The notes: generated by a model from the sequence alone, not told the origin. DNA of 64,000 bases from Vibrio natriegens NBRC 15636 = ATCC 14048 = DSM 759 (GCF_035621455.1 NZ_CP141822.1:2790001-2854000); one strand, 5' to 3'; positions 46,527 to 57,578 are shown, counted from the first letter of the stretch. A program made the numbers and translations.

Positions 46527-49160
46527 ATGAACGAGAAATACGCCGCACTCAAAAGCAATGTGCGCATGTTAGGCCACTTACTGGGTAATACTATTCACGA
46601 TGCCCATGGCGAAGAAATCTTCGAGAAAGTGGAAACTATTCGTAAATTATCCAAATCAGCCCAAGCAGGAAATCAAGCAGACAAAGAAAGCTTGATAGAA
46701 GAAATTAAACACCTTCCTGATGAGCAATTGACACCAGTCACTCGAGCTTTTAACCAATTTCTAAACCTCACGAATATTGCTGAGCAATACCACACGATTT
46801 CACGTCACTGTGAAGAGCACATCTGCGAACCAGACGCGATCAACTCGCTATTTTCTAAACTGGTACAAAACGATGTTAGTAAGCTTGATACCGCTCAGGC
46901 TGTACGTGACCTGAATATTGAACTGGTACTGACGGCTCACCCTACTGAAATCACTCGTCGCACCATGATCAACAAACTGGTGAAAATCAACGAGTGTTTA
47001 TCAAAGCTAGAGTTAAGCGACCTTTCATCGAAAGAGCGCAAGAAAACTGAACGTCGTCTGGAGCAGCTGATTGCCCAAGGCTGGCACTCAGACGTAATCC
47101 GCCAACAACGCCCGACACCGCTTGATGAAGCGAAATGGGGCTTTGCTGTTGTAGAAAACTCACTATGGGAAGCCGTACCTGAGTTTTTACGCGAGATGAA
47201 CGATCGTCTGGAATCTTATCTTGGCGAAGGTTTACCAATCGACGCACGTCCGGTGCATTTCTCCTCTTGGATGGGCGGCGACCGTGACGGCAACCCGTTT
47301 GTTACGCACAGCATCACGCGTGAAGTTCTGCTTCTATCGCGTTGGAAGGCGGCGGATCTTTATCTAAATGACATCAACGAACTGATCAGTGAACTGTCGA
47401 TGACAGTCAGCAACGATCAAGTGCGTGAACTGGCTGGAGATGATCAACACGAACCATACCGTGCGATCCTCAAGCAGCTTCGCTCTCTGCTCAACGAAAC
47501 CAAAGATATTCTTGATGCGAAGATCAATGGTCAGAAACTAGCAGTCAAAGCACCACTACAAAAAGTAGAACAGCTTTGGGAACCTCTATACGCGTGTTAC
47601 CAATCACTACACGAGTGTGGTATGGGTGTAATCGCAGATGGCTCATTGCTTGATACTCTGCGCCGCGTGAAAGCATTTGGTGTTCACCTAGTTCGTCTGG
47701 ATATTCGTCAGGAAAGTACTCGTCACGCAGATGCACTATCTGAGTTGACTCGCCATCTTGGTATTGGCGACTACCAGCAGTGGAGTGAGCAAGACAAGCT
47801 TGCGTTCCTAACCAATGAGCTAGCTTCCAAACGCCCTCTTCTACCTCGTGACTGGGAACCATCTGAACCAGTTCAAGAGGTTTTGGACACCTGTAAGATC
47901 ATTGCTGCACAATCTCGTGAAGCATTCGGTGCTTACGTTATCTCCATGGCACGTACCGCGTCAGACGTACTGGCAGTTCACTTACTGCTACAAGAATCTG
48001 GCTGTCCTTACCGTATGGATGTCTGTCCTCTGTTTGAAACCCTGGACGACTTGAATAACGCTGAGTCAGTGATCAAACAACTGATGGATATCGACCTATA
48101 CCGTGGCTTTATCCAAAACCACCAAATGGTCATGATTGGCTACTCTGACTCTGCAAAAGATGCGGGTGTTATGTCTGCAGGCTGGGCTCAGTACCATGCA
48201 ATGGAGTCTCTGGTTAAAGTTGCTGAAGAGGAAGGCGTGGAACTGACATTATTCCACGGTCGTGGTGGTACGGTTGGTCGTGGTGGTGCTCCTGCGCATG
48301 CTGCGTTACTGTCTCAGCCACCTAAGAGTCTTAAAGGTGGCCTGCGTGTTACCGAGCAAGGCGAGATGATTCGCTTTAAGCTGGGTCTACCAGACGTTGC
48401 CGTAAACAGCTTTAACCTATACGCCAGTGCGATTCTGGAAGCGAACCTGCTACCGCCACCAGAGCCAAAACAAGAGTGGCGTGATCTGATGGAAGTACTG
48501 TCTCAGGTGAGCTGTGAAGCGTACCGCAGCGTTGTACGCGGCGAACCAGATTTTGTACCTTACTTCCGTCAGGCGACCCCAGAACTGGAACTCGGTAAAC
48601 TGCCACTGGGATCGCGCCCTGCGAAGCGTAACCCTAAAGGTGGTGTAGAGAGCTTACGCGCCATTCCATGGATCTTCTCATGGAGCCAAAACCGTTTGGT
48701 TCTGCCAGCATGGTTAGGTGCCGGTGAAGCAATCCAGTACTCGATCGACAAAGGTCATCAAGCGTTACTGGAAGAGATGTGTCGTGAGTGGCCATTCTTC
48801 TCAACGCGCCTTGGCATGTTAGAAATGGTGTACTCAAAGTGTAACATCGATATCTCTCGCTACTACGACCTGCGCTTGGTTGATGAGTCACTTCGTCCAT
48901 TAGGCGAAAGATTACGAGAGCAGCTTCAGAAGGACATCAAAGCGGTTCTGAATGTAGAAAACAACGAGAACCTGATGCAACATGACCCTTGGGGTCTGGA
49001 GTCCATCCGTTTACGTAACATCTACGTTGAGCCATTGAATATGCTTCAAGCCGAGTTGCTGTATCGTACACGTCAAAATGAGGAAGCATCAGCAGACCTT
49101 GAAGAAGCGCTGATGGTGACTATTGCGGGTATCGCGGCAGGTATGCGTAACACTGGTTAA
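46527..49160 (+). CDS. ppc: phosphoenolpyruvate carboxylase
   Basis: An 877-residue enzyme adding bicarbonate to phosphoenolpyruvate to give oxaloacetate, refilling the TCA cycle. It has the catalytic histidine motif [14 protein letters not shown] (about 132-145), [11 protein letters not shown], the [13 protein letters not shown] site and [10 protein letters not shown]. The C-terminus ends MRNTG, as expected. The ATG at 46527 has AGGACG upstream; an earlier in-frame ATG adds 11 residues. It is not linked to argE by a shared transcript that I can show. Confidence 0.98.
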   Translation: MNEKYAALKSNVRMLGHLLGNTIHDAHGEEIFEKVETIRKLSKSAQAGNQADKESLIEEIKHLPDEQLTPVTRAFNQFLNLTNIAEQYHTISRHCEEHICEPDAINSLFSKLVQNDVSKLDTAQAVRDLNIELVLTAHPTEITRRTMINKLVKINECLSKLELSDLSSKERKKTERRLEQLIAQGWHSDVIRQQRPTPLDEAKWGFAVVENSLWEAVPEFLREMNDRLESYLGEGLPIDARPVHFSSWMGGDRDGNPFVTHSITREVLLLSRWKAADLYLNDINELISELSMTVSNDQVRELAGDDQHEPYRAILKQLRSLLNETKDILDAKINGQKLAVKAPLQKVEQLWEPLYACYQSLHECGMGVIADGSLLDTLRRVKAFGVHLVRLDIRQESTRHADALSELTRHLGIGDYQQWSEQDKLAFLTNELASKRPLLPRDWEPSEPVQEVLDTCKIIAAQSREAFGAYVISMARTASDVLAVHLLLQESGCPYRMDVCPLFETLDDLNNAESVIKQLMDIDLYRGFIQNHQMVMIGYSDSAKDAGVMSAGWAQYHAMESLVKVAEEEGVELTLFHGRGGTVGRGGAPAHAALLSQPPKSLKGGLRVTEQGEMIRFKLGLPDVAVNSFNLYASAILEANLLPPPEPKQEWRDLMEVLSQVSCEAYRSVVRGEPDFVPYFRQATPELELGKLPLGSRPAKRNPKGGVESLRAIPWIFSWSQNRLVLPAWLGAGEAIQYSIDKGHQALLEEMCREWPFFSTRLGMLEMVYSKCNIDISRYYDLRLVDESLRPLGERLREQLQKDIKAVLNVENNENLMQHDPWGLESIRLRNIYVEPLNMLQAELLYRTRQNEEASADLEEALMVTIAGIAAGMRNTG

Positions 49161-49193
49161 AATAGCCTGTTACTTGTAACAGATTATGATATA

Positions 49194-49219
49194 AAAGGCT
49201 GAGCAATCGCTCAGCCTTT
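49194..49219 (+). terminator. terminator after ppc
   Basis: An 11-bp stem AAAGGCTGAGC / GCTCAGCCTTT with an AATC loop lies 34 bases past the ppc stop, followed by CTTATA. Confidence 0.85.
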
Positions 49220-49601
49220 CTTATACCCATCAAATTGAACAGCAATTAACCAGATAAAGCCCCTAAAAACAACCCAAAAAGAACCAATAAATCAGAATAA
49301 ATAACCACAAAAATACATTACTGAGTATTATGTTAGTTTTTTAGTGTTATTCTTTCCTAGTATTCCACTTCATGCTTATTATTTATATACTACTCGCCTT
49401 GCTGAGAGCGAATAAATCCAACCATATCAGCTCCAGCCTCGATGGGTTCCACCCATCTTTCTAGGTGATAAACGGCTTTAAGGTGACAGGACCAACATTT
49501 GTTGGTGCTACTTATGCATAAAAACTCAAAACGCCATTAAGAGCGCAGCTGAAAGTATAAGTAGCTTGTTTACAAGTTTATTGACCATTTGGATTGAAGA
49601 C
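49220..49601 (+). promoter_or_regulatory. aphA upstream region and 5' leader
   Basis: This 382-base region is AT-rich with no open reading frame. It holds a hairpin GATGGGT-TCC-ACCCATC (49441-49457), a palindrome ACCAACATTTGTTGGT (49491-49506) and TTATGCATAA (49512-49521), which resembles half of an AphA-type site. AGGTGAC (49481-49487) and GTTGGTGCTA are partly complementary to the conserved part of Vibrio Qrr small RNAs as I recall it. Promoter positions are not clear. Confidence 0.45.
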
Positions 49602-50141
49602 ATGTCATTACCACACGTAATCTTAACTGTGCTTAGCACGCGCGATGCAACCGGTTACGATATCACAAAAGAATTCTCAGCTAGCATTGGTTACTTCTGG
49701 AAAGCGAGCCACCAGCAAGTTTACCGTGAGCTAAACAAAATGGCTGAGAAAGAACTGGTTACTTGCGTACTAGAGCCTCAAGAAGGCAAACCAGACCGTA
49801 AAGTGTACTCCATCACAGATGCTGGACGTAGCGCACTAGGTGAATGGTTTGATCAGCCAACTGCACACCCAACAGTTCGTGACGAGTTCTCAGCGAAGCT
49901 GATGGCTTGTGCTGTGCAACCGTCTGCACCTTTCCGTGAGCAACTATCTGAACTGGTTGAAGAGTCACGCAAACTGGTTTCTCACTACAAAGAAATCGAA
50001 GCTGCATACTACGCGACGCCATCTACTCTGGATAAACAAGCACGTCTGGAGCGCCTGACACTACGCCGCAACCTTCTACTACGCGAAACGTGGATCACGT
50101 GGGCAGAAGAAGTGCTAACTGAACTTGAAGTTATCGGCTAA
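49602..50141 (+). CDS. aphA: PadR-family quorum-sensing regulator AphA
   Basis: A 179-residue transcription factor active at low cell density in vibrios; it opposes LuxR/HapR and, in V. cholerae, starts virulence gene expression. The N-terminal winged helix (MSLPHVILTVLSTRDATGYDITKEFSASIGYFWKAS, then QVYRELNKM and KVYSITDAGRSAL) is followed by a C-terminal antiparallel coiled coil for dimers. It is very close to V. cholerae AphA throughout, by my recollection. The ATG at 49602 starts the family N-terminus; an earlier in-frame ATG adds 12 residues. It converges on metF. Confidence 0.95.
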   Translation: MSLPHVILTVLSTRDATGYDITKEFSASIGYFWKASHQQVYRELNKMAEKELVTCVLEPQEGKPDRKVYSITDAGRSALGEWFDQPTAHPTVRDEFSAKLMACAVQPSAPFREQLSELVEESRKLVSHYKEIEAAYYATPSTLDKQARLERLTLRRNLLLRETWITWAEEVLTELEVIG

Positions 50142-50171
50142 TCCACTTCAAACAGCTCATAGCTTAACAAC

Positions 50172-50204
50172 AAAAAAGGCTTGCCATTGGGCAAGCCTTT
50201 TCTT
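50172..50204. terminator. bidirectional terminator between aphA and metF
   Basis: An 11-bp stem AAAGGCTTGCC / GGCAAGCCTTT with an ATTG loop lies at 50175-50200, with more As on the left and TCTTTTTC on the right. It serves both converging genes. Confidence 0.9.
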
Positions 50205-50217
50205 TTTCACTCACGTT

Positions 50218-51153
<936 letters not shown>

Positions 51154-51159
51154 TCAAAT

Positions 51160-51183
51160 CGACGTTTAGACGTCTATATGTCT
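51160..51183 (-). promoter_or_regulatory. MetJ operator upstream of metF
   Basis: Three tandem 8-base met boxes (consensus AGACGTCT) read CGACGTTT, AGACGTCT and ATATGTCT. The central one is perfect. They lie 46-69 bases before metF, fitting repression by MetJ with S-adenosylmethionine. Confidence 0.9.
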
Positions 51184-51346
51184 ACAGAATGTATTGAATA
51201 CGATTTAATGTCAACCTTGTGATTATGAATTTTTTTCACGTTAATGATGAGGATAGTTCAAGTTGATTGTTGGCTAATATTTATCCACAAAAATAGTTCG
51301 CCAATAACGGTTCTGAGATTAATTATGGCACCAAGACAGGAATAAA

Positions 51347-51371
51347 AAACCCCGGATGAATTCCGGGGTTT
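51347..51371 (-). terminator. terminator after metL
   Basis: A GC-rich stem AAACCCCGGA / TCCGGGGTTT with a short loop lies 8 bases past the metL stop and is followed on the minus strand by TTTATT. Confidence 0.9.
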
Positions 51372-51378
51372 TGAGTGT

Positions 51379-53787
51379 TTAGAATAGCCCAGCAAGGCGG
51401 TTTAAATCGGACTGAATCGCCCCTGCCGTAACTTCACGTCCAGCGCCAGGACCGCGGATAACAAGCGGGTTGTCTTTGTACCACTTGCTCTCAATAGCAA
51501 AAATATTGTCACACGGCAGTAGGTTAGCCAGCGCATGCTCACGGGACAAGGCTTCAATGCCGACGGTCGCTTTGCCATCTTTCTCTAAACGCGCAACGTA
51601 ACGCAGTACCTGATCGTTTTTCTGCGCTTTGGACAAACGTTCTTGCAGAGTCTGGCTCAGCAGTGCGGCGTTATCAAAAAACTCATCTAAGCTGAGCGTG
51701 CGCAGTTCTTCAGGAACTAACGACTCTACCTTTACGCTTCCCGGCTCGATGTCCAGACCAGACTCACGCGCCAGAATAACCAGCTTACGCATCACATCAG
51801 AGCCATCTAAGTCAGAGCGAGGGTCAGGTTCTGTTAATCCTTGCTGCCAGGCTAAATCCACTAACTCGCTGAATGGCACTGAGCCATCAAACTGTTGGAA
51901 TAACCATGAAAGCGTACCGGAGAAAATACCAGAGAGTGCAATAATCTCATCACCACTCTCACGAAGATCGCGCACCGTATGGTTGATTGGTAACCCGGCA
52001 CCTACCGTAGCGTTATACAGCCAGTGACGTCCAATTTTGGCAAACGCATCCTGGACCTGATGGTAATACTGACTATCAGCTGAACCTGCGACTTTATTCG
52101 CTGAAATTAGGTGAATACCTTGCTGAGCGATATCAACGTAACATTTCGCTAATTCCTGACTGGCGGTAACATCGAGGACCACAGCTTCATCGTAGTCCTG
52201 CAAAGCACCAAGACGAGATAACCAAGAGCCATCGTTTGCGATACTTTCGTCATTGAAGCGTGCTGAAACACTGGATGCATCAATGCCTTGGCTATCAAAC
52301 CAATACATTTGGCTATCAACCACCGCGACTAAGTCAAAGCTCATGCCATGACGTTTTTCAAGTTCATTCTTCTGTGAAGCGAATAAACTCAGCCAGCTCG
52401 AACCGATATTCCCTTTCCCGCATAATGCGACAGCAACGCGCTTCTGTGCCTGAAATAACTGGCTGTGAACCGTCTGTACCAGTTCTTCGGTATCAGTGTT
52501 ACGTAATACTGCGACCAGACTTAAACCAGACTCCGTCTCAGCGATAAATTCCACCGGAGAGTGTTTCAGCTTTTGCTGAAAACCAAAACAGTGGTTGGCA
52601 TTAGTTGTCACACCAGCACCTACGGCAGCAATCAGAGAGTAACCATCAGTGAGGTTAATCTCCGCATCCAGATCAGATTCCTGTAGATACTTGAGTGCAC
52701 CGCCAGCAATTTCTGCTGTGTATGCCAGTCGTAATATCTGCTGTTCAGGCTGAGCTTCAAATGCCAGTGGCTCCAACTGAACGCGTTTTAGGGATTCCAG
52801 AACATCACTCTGTGCTTTCTCAAAGTCATGTCCATGCGCAAATGCTAGCTGAACCAATAGCACGTCATCCAGTGAGGTGATGATTTTCGCCCCGCGACCA
52901 GAAGCCAGAACTCGCTCAATGCGGGTCGAACCTGACTCTGGCAGGTAACTGCATTTAAGGCTCAGATCCATGGTGCTTTGAGCCACAGGCTGCAAGGTTC
53001 GGCTGTGCAGAACTGGCGCAGCTAAACGAGCCAGCTCACTCGCTTCATCCAGCCTTAAGAGAGGTAGTAAACATGCATCTGATACCAAACGAGGGTCTGC
53101 GCTATAAACACCAGCCACATCACTCCAAATCGTCACTGTGCTCACTTCTGCAAGCGCACCAATTACGGTTGCAGAGTAGTCTGAACCGTTGCGGCCAAGC
53201 AGAACAGTTTCACCGTTATCGTTTTGTGCCATGAAGCCGGTAATGATCACACGTTTGTGGCTATGTTGTGCCAGTGCCTCTTTGATAAGCGGATATGAAC
53301 GAGCACGATCAACTTCTGGTTGAGTGCCCGCTTCTGCGCGTAGGAATGCTCGCGCATCTTGCGCTACAGCAGGCAGTTGCTTTTGCGTCAGTAAAGCGGC
53401 CAGTAATCGAGAAGACCATACTTCTCCGTGGCCTAATACCGCCGCCTTTTGCGCTTCGGTCAGCGGAGAGGTCAGTTCCGCTAATGTACTGAATTCATCT
53501 TGTAAGGAGGCAAGCAGCTGTTCTTGCGCGTCTCCCTCTAATAACTCTTCAATGAGACTGATTTGAAACTGTCTCAAGCTCTGCAAAGCTTCGTGCGCAA
53601 TTCGACCATCTTTTTCTAAGCCTTCAAGGAACTCAATCAGGCGGTTGGTTGTTTTACCTGCTGCAGAGACCACCACCAAGTCATTTTCTGCAGAGTATTC
53701 CTTGAGAATTCCCGCTACACGTAAGTAACACTCTGGGTTTGCCAGGCTGCTACCACCAAACTTGTGTAGCTGACGTTGTACAGTCAT
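51379..53787 (-). CDS. metL: bifunctional aspartokinase / homoserine dehydrogenase II
   Basis: An 802-residue enzyme catalysing the first and third steps from aspartate towards methionine and threonine. The aspartate kinase domain (1-290) starts LHKFGGSSLANPECYLRV and has TVTIWSDVAGVYSADP. A linker with degenerate ACT repeats follows. The homoserine dehydrogenase domain (from about 455) has VAVALCGKGNIGSSWL (NADP), SANKVA and the AGLPINHTVRDLRESGD catalytic region. The operon partner metB and the MetJ boxes point to MetL rather than ThrA. It begins 9 bases after metB. Confidence 0.96.
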   Translation of the reverse strand: MTVQRQLHKFGGSSLANPECYLRVAGILKEYSAENDLVVVSAAGKTTNRLIEFLEGLEKDGRIAHEALQSLRQFQISLIEELLEGDAQEQLLASLQDEFSTLAELTSPLTEAQKAAVLGHGEVWSSRLLAALLTQKQLPAVAQDARAFLRAEAGTQPEVDRARSYPLIKEALAQHSHKRVIITGFMAQNDNGETVLLGRNGSDYSATVIGALAEVSTVTIWSDVAGVYSADPRLVSDACLLPLLRLDEASELARLAAPVLHSRTLQPVAQSTMDLSLKCSYLPESGSTRIERVLASGRGAKIITSLDDVLLVQLAFAHGHDFEKAQSDVLESLKRVQLEPLAFEAQPEQQILRLAYTAEIAGGALKYLQESDLDAEINLTDGYSLIAAVGAGVTTNANHCFGFQQKLKHSPVEFIAETESGLSLVAVLRNTDTEELVQTVHSQLFQAQKRVAVALCGKGNIGSSWLSLFASQKNELEKRHGMSFDLVAVVDSQMYWFDSQGIDASSVSARFNDESIANDGSWLSRLGALQDYDEAVVLDVTASQELAKCYVDIAQQGIHLISANKVAGSADSQYYHQVQDAFAKIGRHWLYNATVGAGLPINHTVRDLRESGDEIIALSGIFSGTLSWLFQQFDGSVPFSELVDLAWQQGLTEPDPRSDLDGSDVMRKLVILARESGLDIEPGSVKVESLVPEELRTLSLDEFFDNAALLSQTLQERLSKAQKNDQVLRYVARLEKDGKATVGIEALSREHALANLLPCDNIFAIESKWYKDNPLVIRGPGAGREVTAGAIQSDLNRLAGLF

Positions 53788-53796
53788 TATTAACTC

Positions 53797-54960
53797 CTAT
53801 TGCTGTGCAGATTTAGTGAATGCTTGTTCTAGGTCGGCAATAAGATCTTGTGCATCTTCTAGCCCTACAGAAAGGCGCAGCAATTGCTGTGATACACCCG
53901 CTTCAGCCAAGGCTTCTTCACCCATCGCGCGATGCGTCATAGATGCTGGGTGACAAATCAAGCTTTCTACCCCGCCCAGAGACTCTGCAAGTGAGAACAA
54001 CTGAAGCTCTTTGACAAAGGCTTTAAGCTGCTCAAACGAGCCCGCAAACTCAAAGCTCAACATAGAGCCAAAACCAGACTGTTGCTTTTTAGCAATCTCA
54101 TGGCCAGGGTGCTGTGGAAGACTTGGATGATAAATTTTCGCCACCAAAGATTGCTTCTGCAGGTAAGCCAGCACCTGCTGTGAGCTTTCTTCATGCACTC
54201 GCATGCGCGCACCTAAGGTACGAAGACCTCTCAAGGTCATGTAGCTATCAAAAGGTGTGCCTGTCGCCCCAATACAGTTGCCCCACCACGCTAACTCTTC
54301 TGCATGCTCTTCCGTTTTAGCGATAATCACACCACCAATCACATCTGAGTGTCCATTGATGTATTTCGTTGTAGAGTGAATAACAAAGTCAGCGCCTAGT
54401 TCTAATGGCTTCTGGTACACAGGAGTCAAAAAGGTATTGTCTACGGCGACTAATGCGCCAACCTGCTTCGCTTTTTCACACACGACAGCAACATCGACAA
54501 CACGAACCAGAGGGTTAGATGGCGTTTCTAGCAGAACCAGTTTTGGTTTCTGTGCTAATGCTGCATCCAGCGCCTGTTCGTCAGTTTGATCGACAAACAG
54601 CACCTTGAAATCGCCTTTGTTTGCACGTGTGTTAAAAAGACGATAAGTGCCTCCATAACAGTCGTTCGGCGCGACAATAAGATCATCAGGTCCAATAAAA
54701 GCAGACACCCATAAGTTCAGCGCGGACGTACCACAGTTAGTGATGACAGCCCCTTTGCCAGACTCCAGCTCAGACAATGCACTTTCTAATAATCCACGGT
54801 TTGGGTTACCAGAACGCGTGTAATCGTACTTAGGCACTTCCCCAAACGCAGGAAAGCCGTAATTCGTTGAAAGGTAGATTGGTGGAACGACAGCATGATA
54901 TTGAGTGTCAGACTCAATACCGGTGCGTACAGCAATAGTTGCAGGCTTACGGGAGCTCAT
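53797..54960 (-). CDS. metB: cystathionine gamma-synthase
   Basis: A 387-residue PLP enzyme that joins O-succinylhomoserine and cysteine. The PLP lysine is in DFVIHSTTKYINGHSDVIGG (about 199). YDYTRSGNPNRGLLESALSELE and the C-terminal LRLSVGLEDAQDLIADL are typical of the Cys/Met metabolism PLP family. First gene of metBL, divergent from metJ, with shared MetJ boxes. Confidence 0.97.
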   Translation of the reverse strand: MSSRKPATIAVRTGIESDTQYHAVVPPIYLSTNYGFPAFGEVPKYDYTRSGNPNRGLLESALSELESGKGAVITNCGTSALNLWVSAFIGPDDLIVAPNDCYGGTYRLFNTRANKGDFKVLFVDQTDEQALDAALAQKPKLVLLETPSNPLVRVVDVAVVCEKAKQVGALVAVDNTFLTPVYQKPLELGADFVIHSTTKYINGHSDVIGGVIIAKTEEHAEELAWWGNCIGATGTPFDSYMTLRGLRTLGARMRVHEESSQQVLAYLQKQSLVAKIYHPSLPQHPGHEIAKKQQSGFGSMLSFEFAGSFEQLKAFVKELQLFSLAESLGGVESLICHPASMTHRAMGEEALAEAGVSQQLLRLSVGLEDAQDLIADLEQAFTKSAQQ

Positions 54961-55078
54961 GGGTGTATCCTTTCACAGGTGATGACTTCTAAATGGGAAT
55001 GCGCTATATCTAAATGGTCAGATTCAATGAATTGCACACTTCCCTTACTGTTCTTGTCACTTTACTCGTCAAAAATTA

Positions 55079-55110
55079 AGACGTCAACACTTCTAGACGT
55101 CTATATGTCT
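55079..55110. promoter_or_regulatory. MetJ operator between metB and metJ
   Basis: Four tandem 8-base met boxes read AGACGTCA, ACACTTCT, AGACGTCT and ATATGTCT. The third is perfect and the last two are identical to two boxes at metF. The array sits between the divergent metBL and metJ and can repress both. Confidence 0.92.
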
Positions 55111-55186
55111 TTGCTTATGGCAGTAAATGCAGCTAAAATCAGCACCTCAATTAGTTTTTAACCTATTACAAATATGAAGGTACGCA

Positions 55187-55507
55187 ATGGCTGACTGGAA
55201 TGGCGAATACATTAGCCCATATGCTGAGCATGGAAAGAAAAGCGAACAAGTAAAAAAAATCACTGTATCTATCCCGCTGAAAGTTTTAAAAGTGCTAACT
55301 GATGAACGTACTCGTCGTCAGATCAATAACTTACGCCACGCAACCAACAGTGAACTCCTATGCGAAGCATTCCTACATGCATATACGGGTCAGCCACTTC
55401 CAACGGACGAGGACCTTCGTAAAGATCGCCCTGACGATATTCCGACTGAAGCAAAAGCTCTGATGACCGAAATGGGCATCGAATTTGAGTCATTTGACGA
55501 AGAGTAA
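55187..55507 (+). CDS. metJ: methionine regulon repressor MetJ
   Basis: A 106-residue ribbon-helix-helix repressor using S-adenosylmethionine as corepressor. The DNA-binding beta strand is [15 protein letters not shown] (about 23-37), followed by helix A and B ([32 protein letters not shown]). Length matches E. coli MetJ (105). It is opposite metBL, as in enterobacteria, and its own promoter region carries met boxes. Confidence 0.98.
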   Translation: MADWNGEYISPYAEHGKKSEQVKKITVSIPLKVLKVLTDERTRRQINNLRHATNSELLCEAFLHAYTGQPLPTDEDLRKDRPDDIPTEAKALMTEMGIEFESFDEE

Positions 55508-55565
55508 TTAGTAGCACGTTGAATACACCAAGCGGTTATTTAGCGCCTAATACTAAAAATGACAT

Positions 55566-55599
55566 AAAAAAATGGGACGCCATCGCGTCCCATTTTTTT
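55566..55599. terminator. bidirectional terminator between metJ and the malic enzyme gene
   Basis: A 15-bp stem AAAAAAATGGGACGC / GCGTCCCATTTTTTT with a CATC loop ends both converging transcripts. Confidence 0.94.
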
Positions 55600-55619
55600 A
55601 TGTCATTTAAATCTTTGTC

Positions 55620-56891
55620 TTACTCTGCCATGTAGTTTTCAGGCATTTCAATACGAGCAACACCAGAGTCAACCGCCGCTTGAGCAACAGCTTTTGCAAC
55701 GCGAGGCAGCAAGCGAGCATCCATTGGCTTTGGAATGATGTAGTCAGTGCCAAACTCAAGCTTATCGACACCCGCCGCTTTCAGTACCGCTTCTGGTACT
55801 GGCTCTTTCGCCAATTGACGAATAGCGTCAACCGCAGCAAGTTTCATCTCATCGTTAATTTCGCTTGCGCGCACATCAAGCGCACCACGGAAAATAAATG
55901 GGAAACACAGTACGTTGTTTACCTGGTTCGGGTAATCACTGCGGCCCGTGCCCATAATTAAGTCATCACGAACTTCATGTGCTAGCTCTGGCTTAATTTC
56001 AGGATCTGGGTTTGAACATGCGAAAACAATTGGCTTATCCGCCATCAGTTTTAATGCTTCAGGTGGAAGCAGGTTTGGACCTGATACGCCAAGGAACAGA
56101 TCAGCACCTTCAATTACATCTTCTAAAGTACGCTTGTCGGTGTTATTTGCGAATAGCTCTTTGTACTCGTTAAGATCATCACGGCGAGTATGAATCACGC
56201 CTTTACGATCCAACATGTAAATCTTTTCACGCATCGCGCCACATTTGATCAGTAGTTCCATACACGCTACTGCAGCCGCACCTGCACCAAGACAAACGAT
56301 CGTAGAGTCTTCAAGCTTCTTACCTTGCAGCTCAATTGCGTTCAGCATGCCAGCGGCCGTTACGATAGCGGTACCGTGCTGGTCATCATGGAATACAGGC
56401 ACATCACAGCGTTCGATAAGACGCTTTTCAATTTCGAAACAGTCTGGCGCTTTAATATCTTCAAGGTTAATACCACCGAAGGTATCAGCAATGCTTGCTA
56501 CGGTATTAACGAACTCGTCGATCGTGCGGTGTTTTACTTCGATATCAATCGAATCAAGTCCAGCGAAACGCTTAAACAGTAGCGCTTTACCTTCCATTAC
56601 AGGTTTAGAAGCAAGCGGACCTAAGTTACCCAAGCCAAGAATCGCGGTACCGTTAGAAATAACGGCAACCATGTTACCTTTCGCGGTGTACTTGTATACA
56701 TTGTCTGGGTTTTGCGCGATTTCACGTACAGGCTCAGCTACACCTGGGCTGTAAGCTAGTGCAAGATCACCGGCAGTTTCTGCGGGTGTTGTCAGCTCGA
56801 CTGCAATCTTCCCTGGGGTTGGGTATGCATGATAGTCAAGGGCTCGTTGGCGCTGTTCTTCTTCGGGAGTTACTGCTTTGTCTTCAGACAT
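55620..56891 (-). CDS. malic enzyme, short form
   Basis: A 423-residue enzyme that oxidatively decarboxylates malate to pyruvate. It shows AYSPGVAEPV, the catalytic VPVFHDDQHGTAIVTAAG, the nucleotide-binding VCLGAGAAAVACMELL and FACSNPDPEI. It lacks the C-terminal phosphotransacetylase-like domain of MaeB (about 760 residues). The NAD or NADP preference cannot be read with confidence. The ATG at 56891 gives MSEDKAVTPEEE; a longer reading adds 29 residues. It is followed at once by the shared terminator. Confidence 0.9.
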   Translation of the reverse strand: MSEDKAVTPEEEQRQRALDYHAYPTPGKIAVELTTPAETAGDLALAYSPGVAEPVREIAQNPDNVYKYTAKGNMVAVISNGTAILGLGNLGPLASKPVMEGKALLFKRFAGLDSIDIEVKHRTIDEFVNTVASIADTFGGINLEDIKAPDCFEIEKRLIERCDVPVFHDDQHGTAIVTAAGMLNAIELQGKKLEDSTIVCLGAGAAAVACMELLIKCGAMREKIYMLDRKGVIHTRRDDLNEYKELFANNTDKRTLEDVIEGADLFLGVSGPNLLPPEALKLMADKPIVFACSNPDPEIKPELAHEVRDDLIMGTGRSDYPNQVNNVLCFPFIFRGALDVRASEINDEMKLAAVDAIRQLAKEPVPEAVLKAAGVDKLEFGTDYIIPKPMDARLLPRVAKAVAQAAVDSGVARIEMPENYMAE

Positions 56892-57029
56892 GTGGGCGTT
56901 TCTCTTTTTATTTTTTAGGTAAGGGGGAATAAATTCTAATGGATAGAAGTCAATCTTCATAGGTAAGATTGCGAGCAATATCCTTAAAAAATCGATATTA
57001 AAAGAGATTAGACCAGATAAGCAGGAAAA

Positions 57030-57053
57030 GCACCCAACTTTTAAGTCAGGTGC
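57030..57053 (-). terminator. terminator after bfr
   Basis: On the minus strand GCACCTGACTT / AAGTTGGGTGC (with two G-T pairs) forms a hairpin followed by TTTTCC, 48 bases past the bfr stop. Confidence 0.7.
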
Positions 57054-57101
57054 ACTGCTGTAAGCATCAGATTTGTAAACATAACGAGGAAATTGCCGAG
57101 A

Positions 57102-57578
57102 TTATTCCTCATCGACATACTGCGCTTGCAGATAATTTTCGATGCCAGACATCTCGATTAAGCCAAGCTGAGTCTCAAGCCAGTCGACATGTTCTTCTTC
57201 ATCTTCGAGGATATCCTGAAACAAATCACGTGAAACGTAGTCTCGAATATCTTCTGCGTAAGCAATCGCATCTTTTAGATCAGGAATAGCGGCCATTTCC
57301 AGTTTAAGATCGCATTCAAGCATTTCTTTGGTATCTTCACCGATCATCAGCTTGCCGAGATCTTGCAGGTTAGGTAAACCTTCTAAGAATAGAATACGTT
57401 CAATGAGATGATCGGCATGCTTCATTTCATCAATAGACTCGTGATATTCCTTATCAGCCAGGTGCTTTAAACCCCAGTCTTTATACATACGAGCATGAAG
57501 AAAATACTGATTAATAGCGACGAGTTCGTTACCAAGTATTTTGTTGAGATGTTGGATTATTATTGGATCGCCTTTCAT
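57102..57578 (-). CDS. bfr: bacterioferritin
   Basis: A 158-residue iron-storage subunit; 24 copies form a shell that oxidises Fe(II) and stores Fe(III). The ferroxidase ligands Glu18 ([13 protein letters not shown]), Glu51, His54 and the later [10 protein letters not shown] are present. Met52 (SIDEMKH) is the heme ligand at the dimer interface. Length equals E. coli Bfr. It follows bfd, whose product helps release its iron. Confidence 0.97.
   Translation of the reverse strand: MKGDPIIIQHLNKILGNELVAINQYFLHARMYKDWGLKHLADKEYHESIDEMKHADHLIERILFLEGLPNLQDLGKLMIGEDTKEMLECDLKLEMAAIPDLKDAIAYAEDIRDYVSRDLFQDILEDEEEHVDWLETQLGLIEMSGIENYLQAQYVDEE

Noticed and set aside
56245-56754. 169-codon plus-strand frame antisense to the malic enzyme gene
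   Set aside because: Composition follows the complementary coding strand; no recognisable domain.
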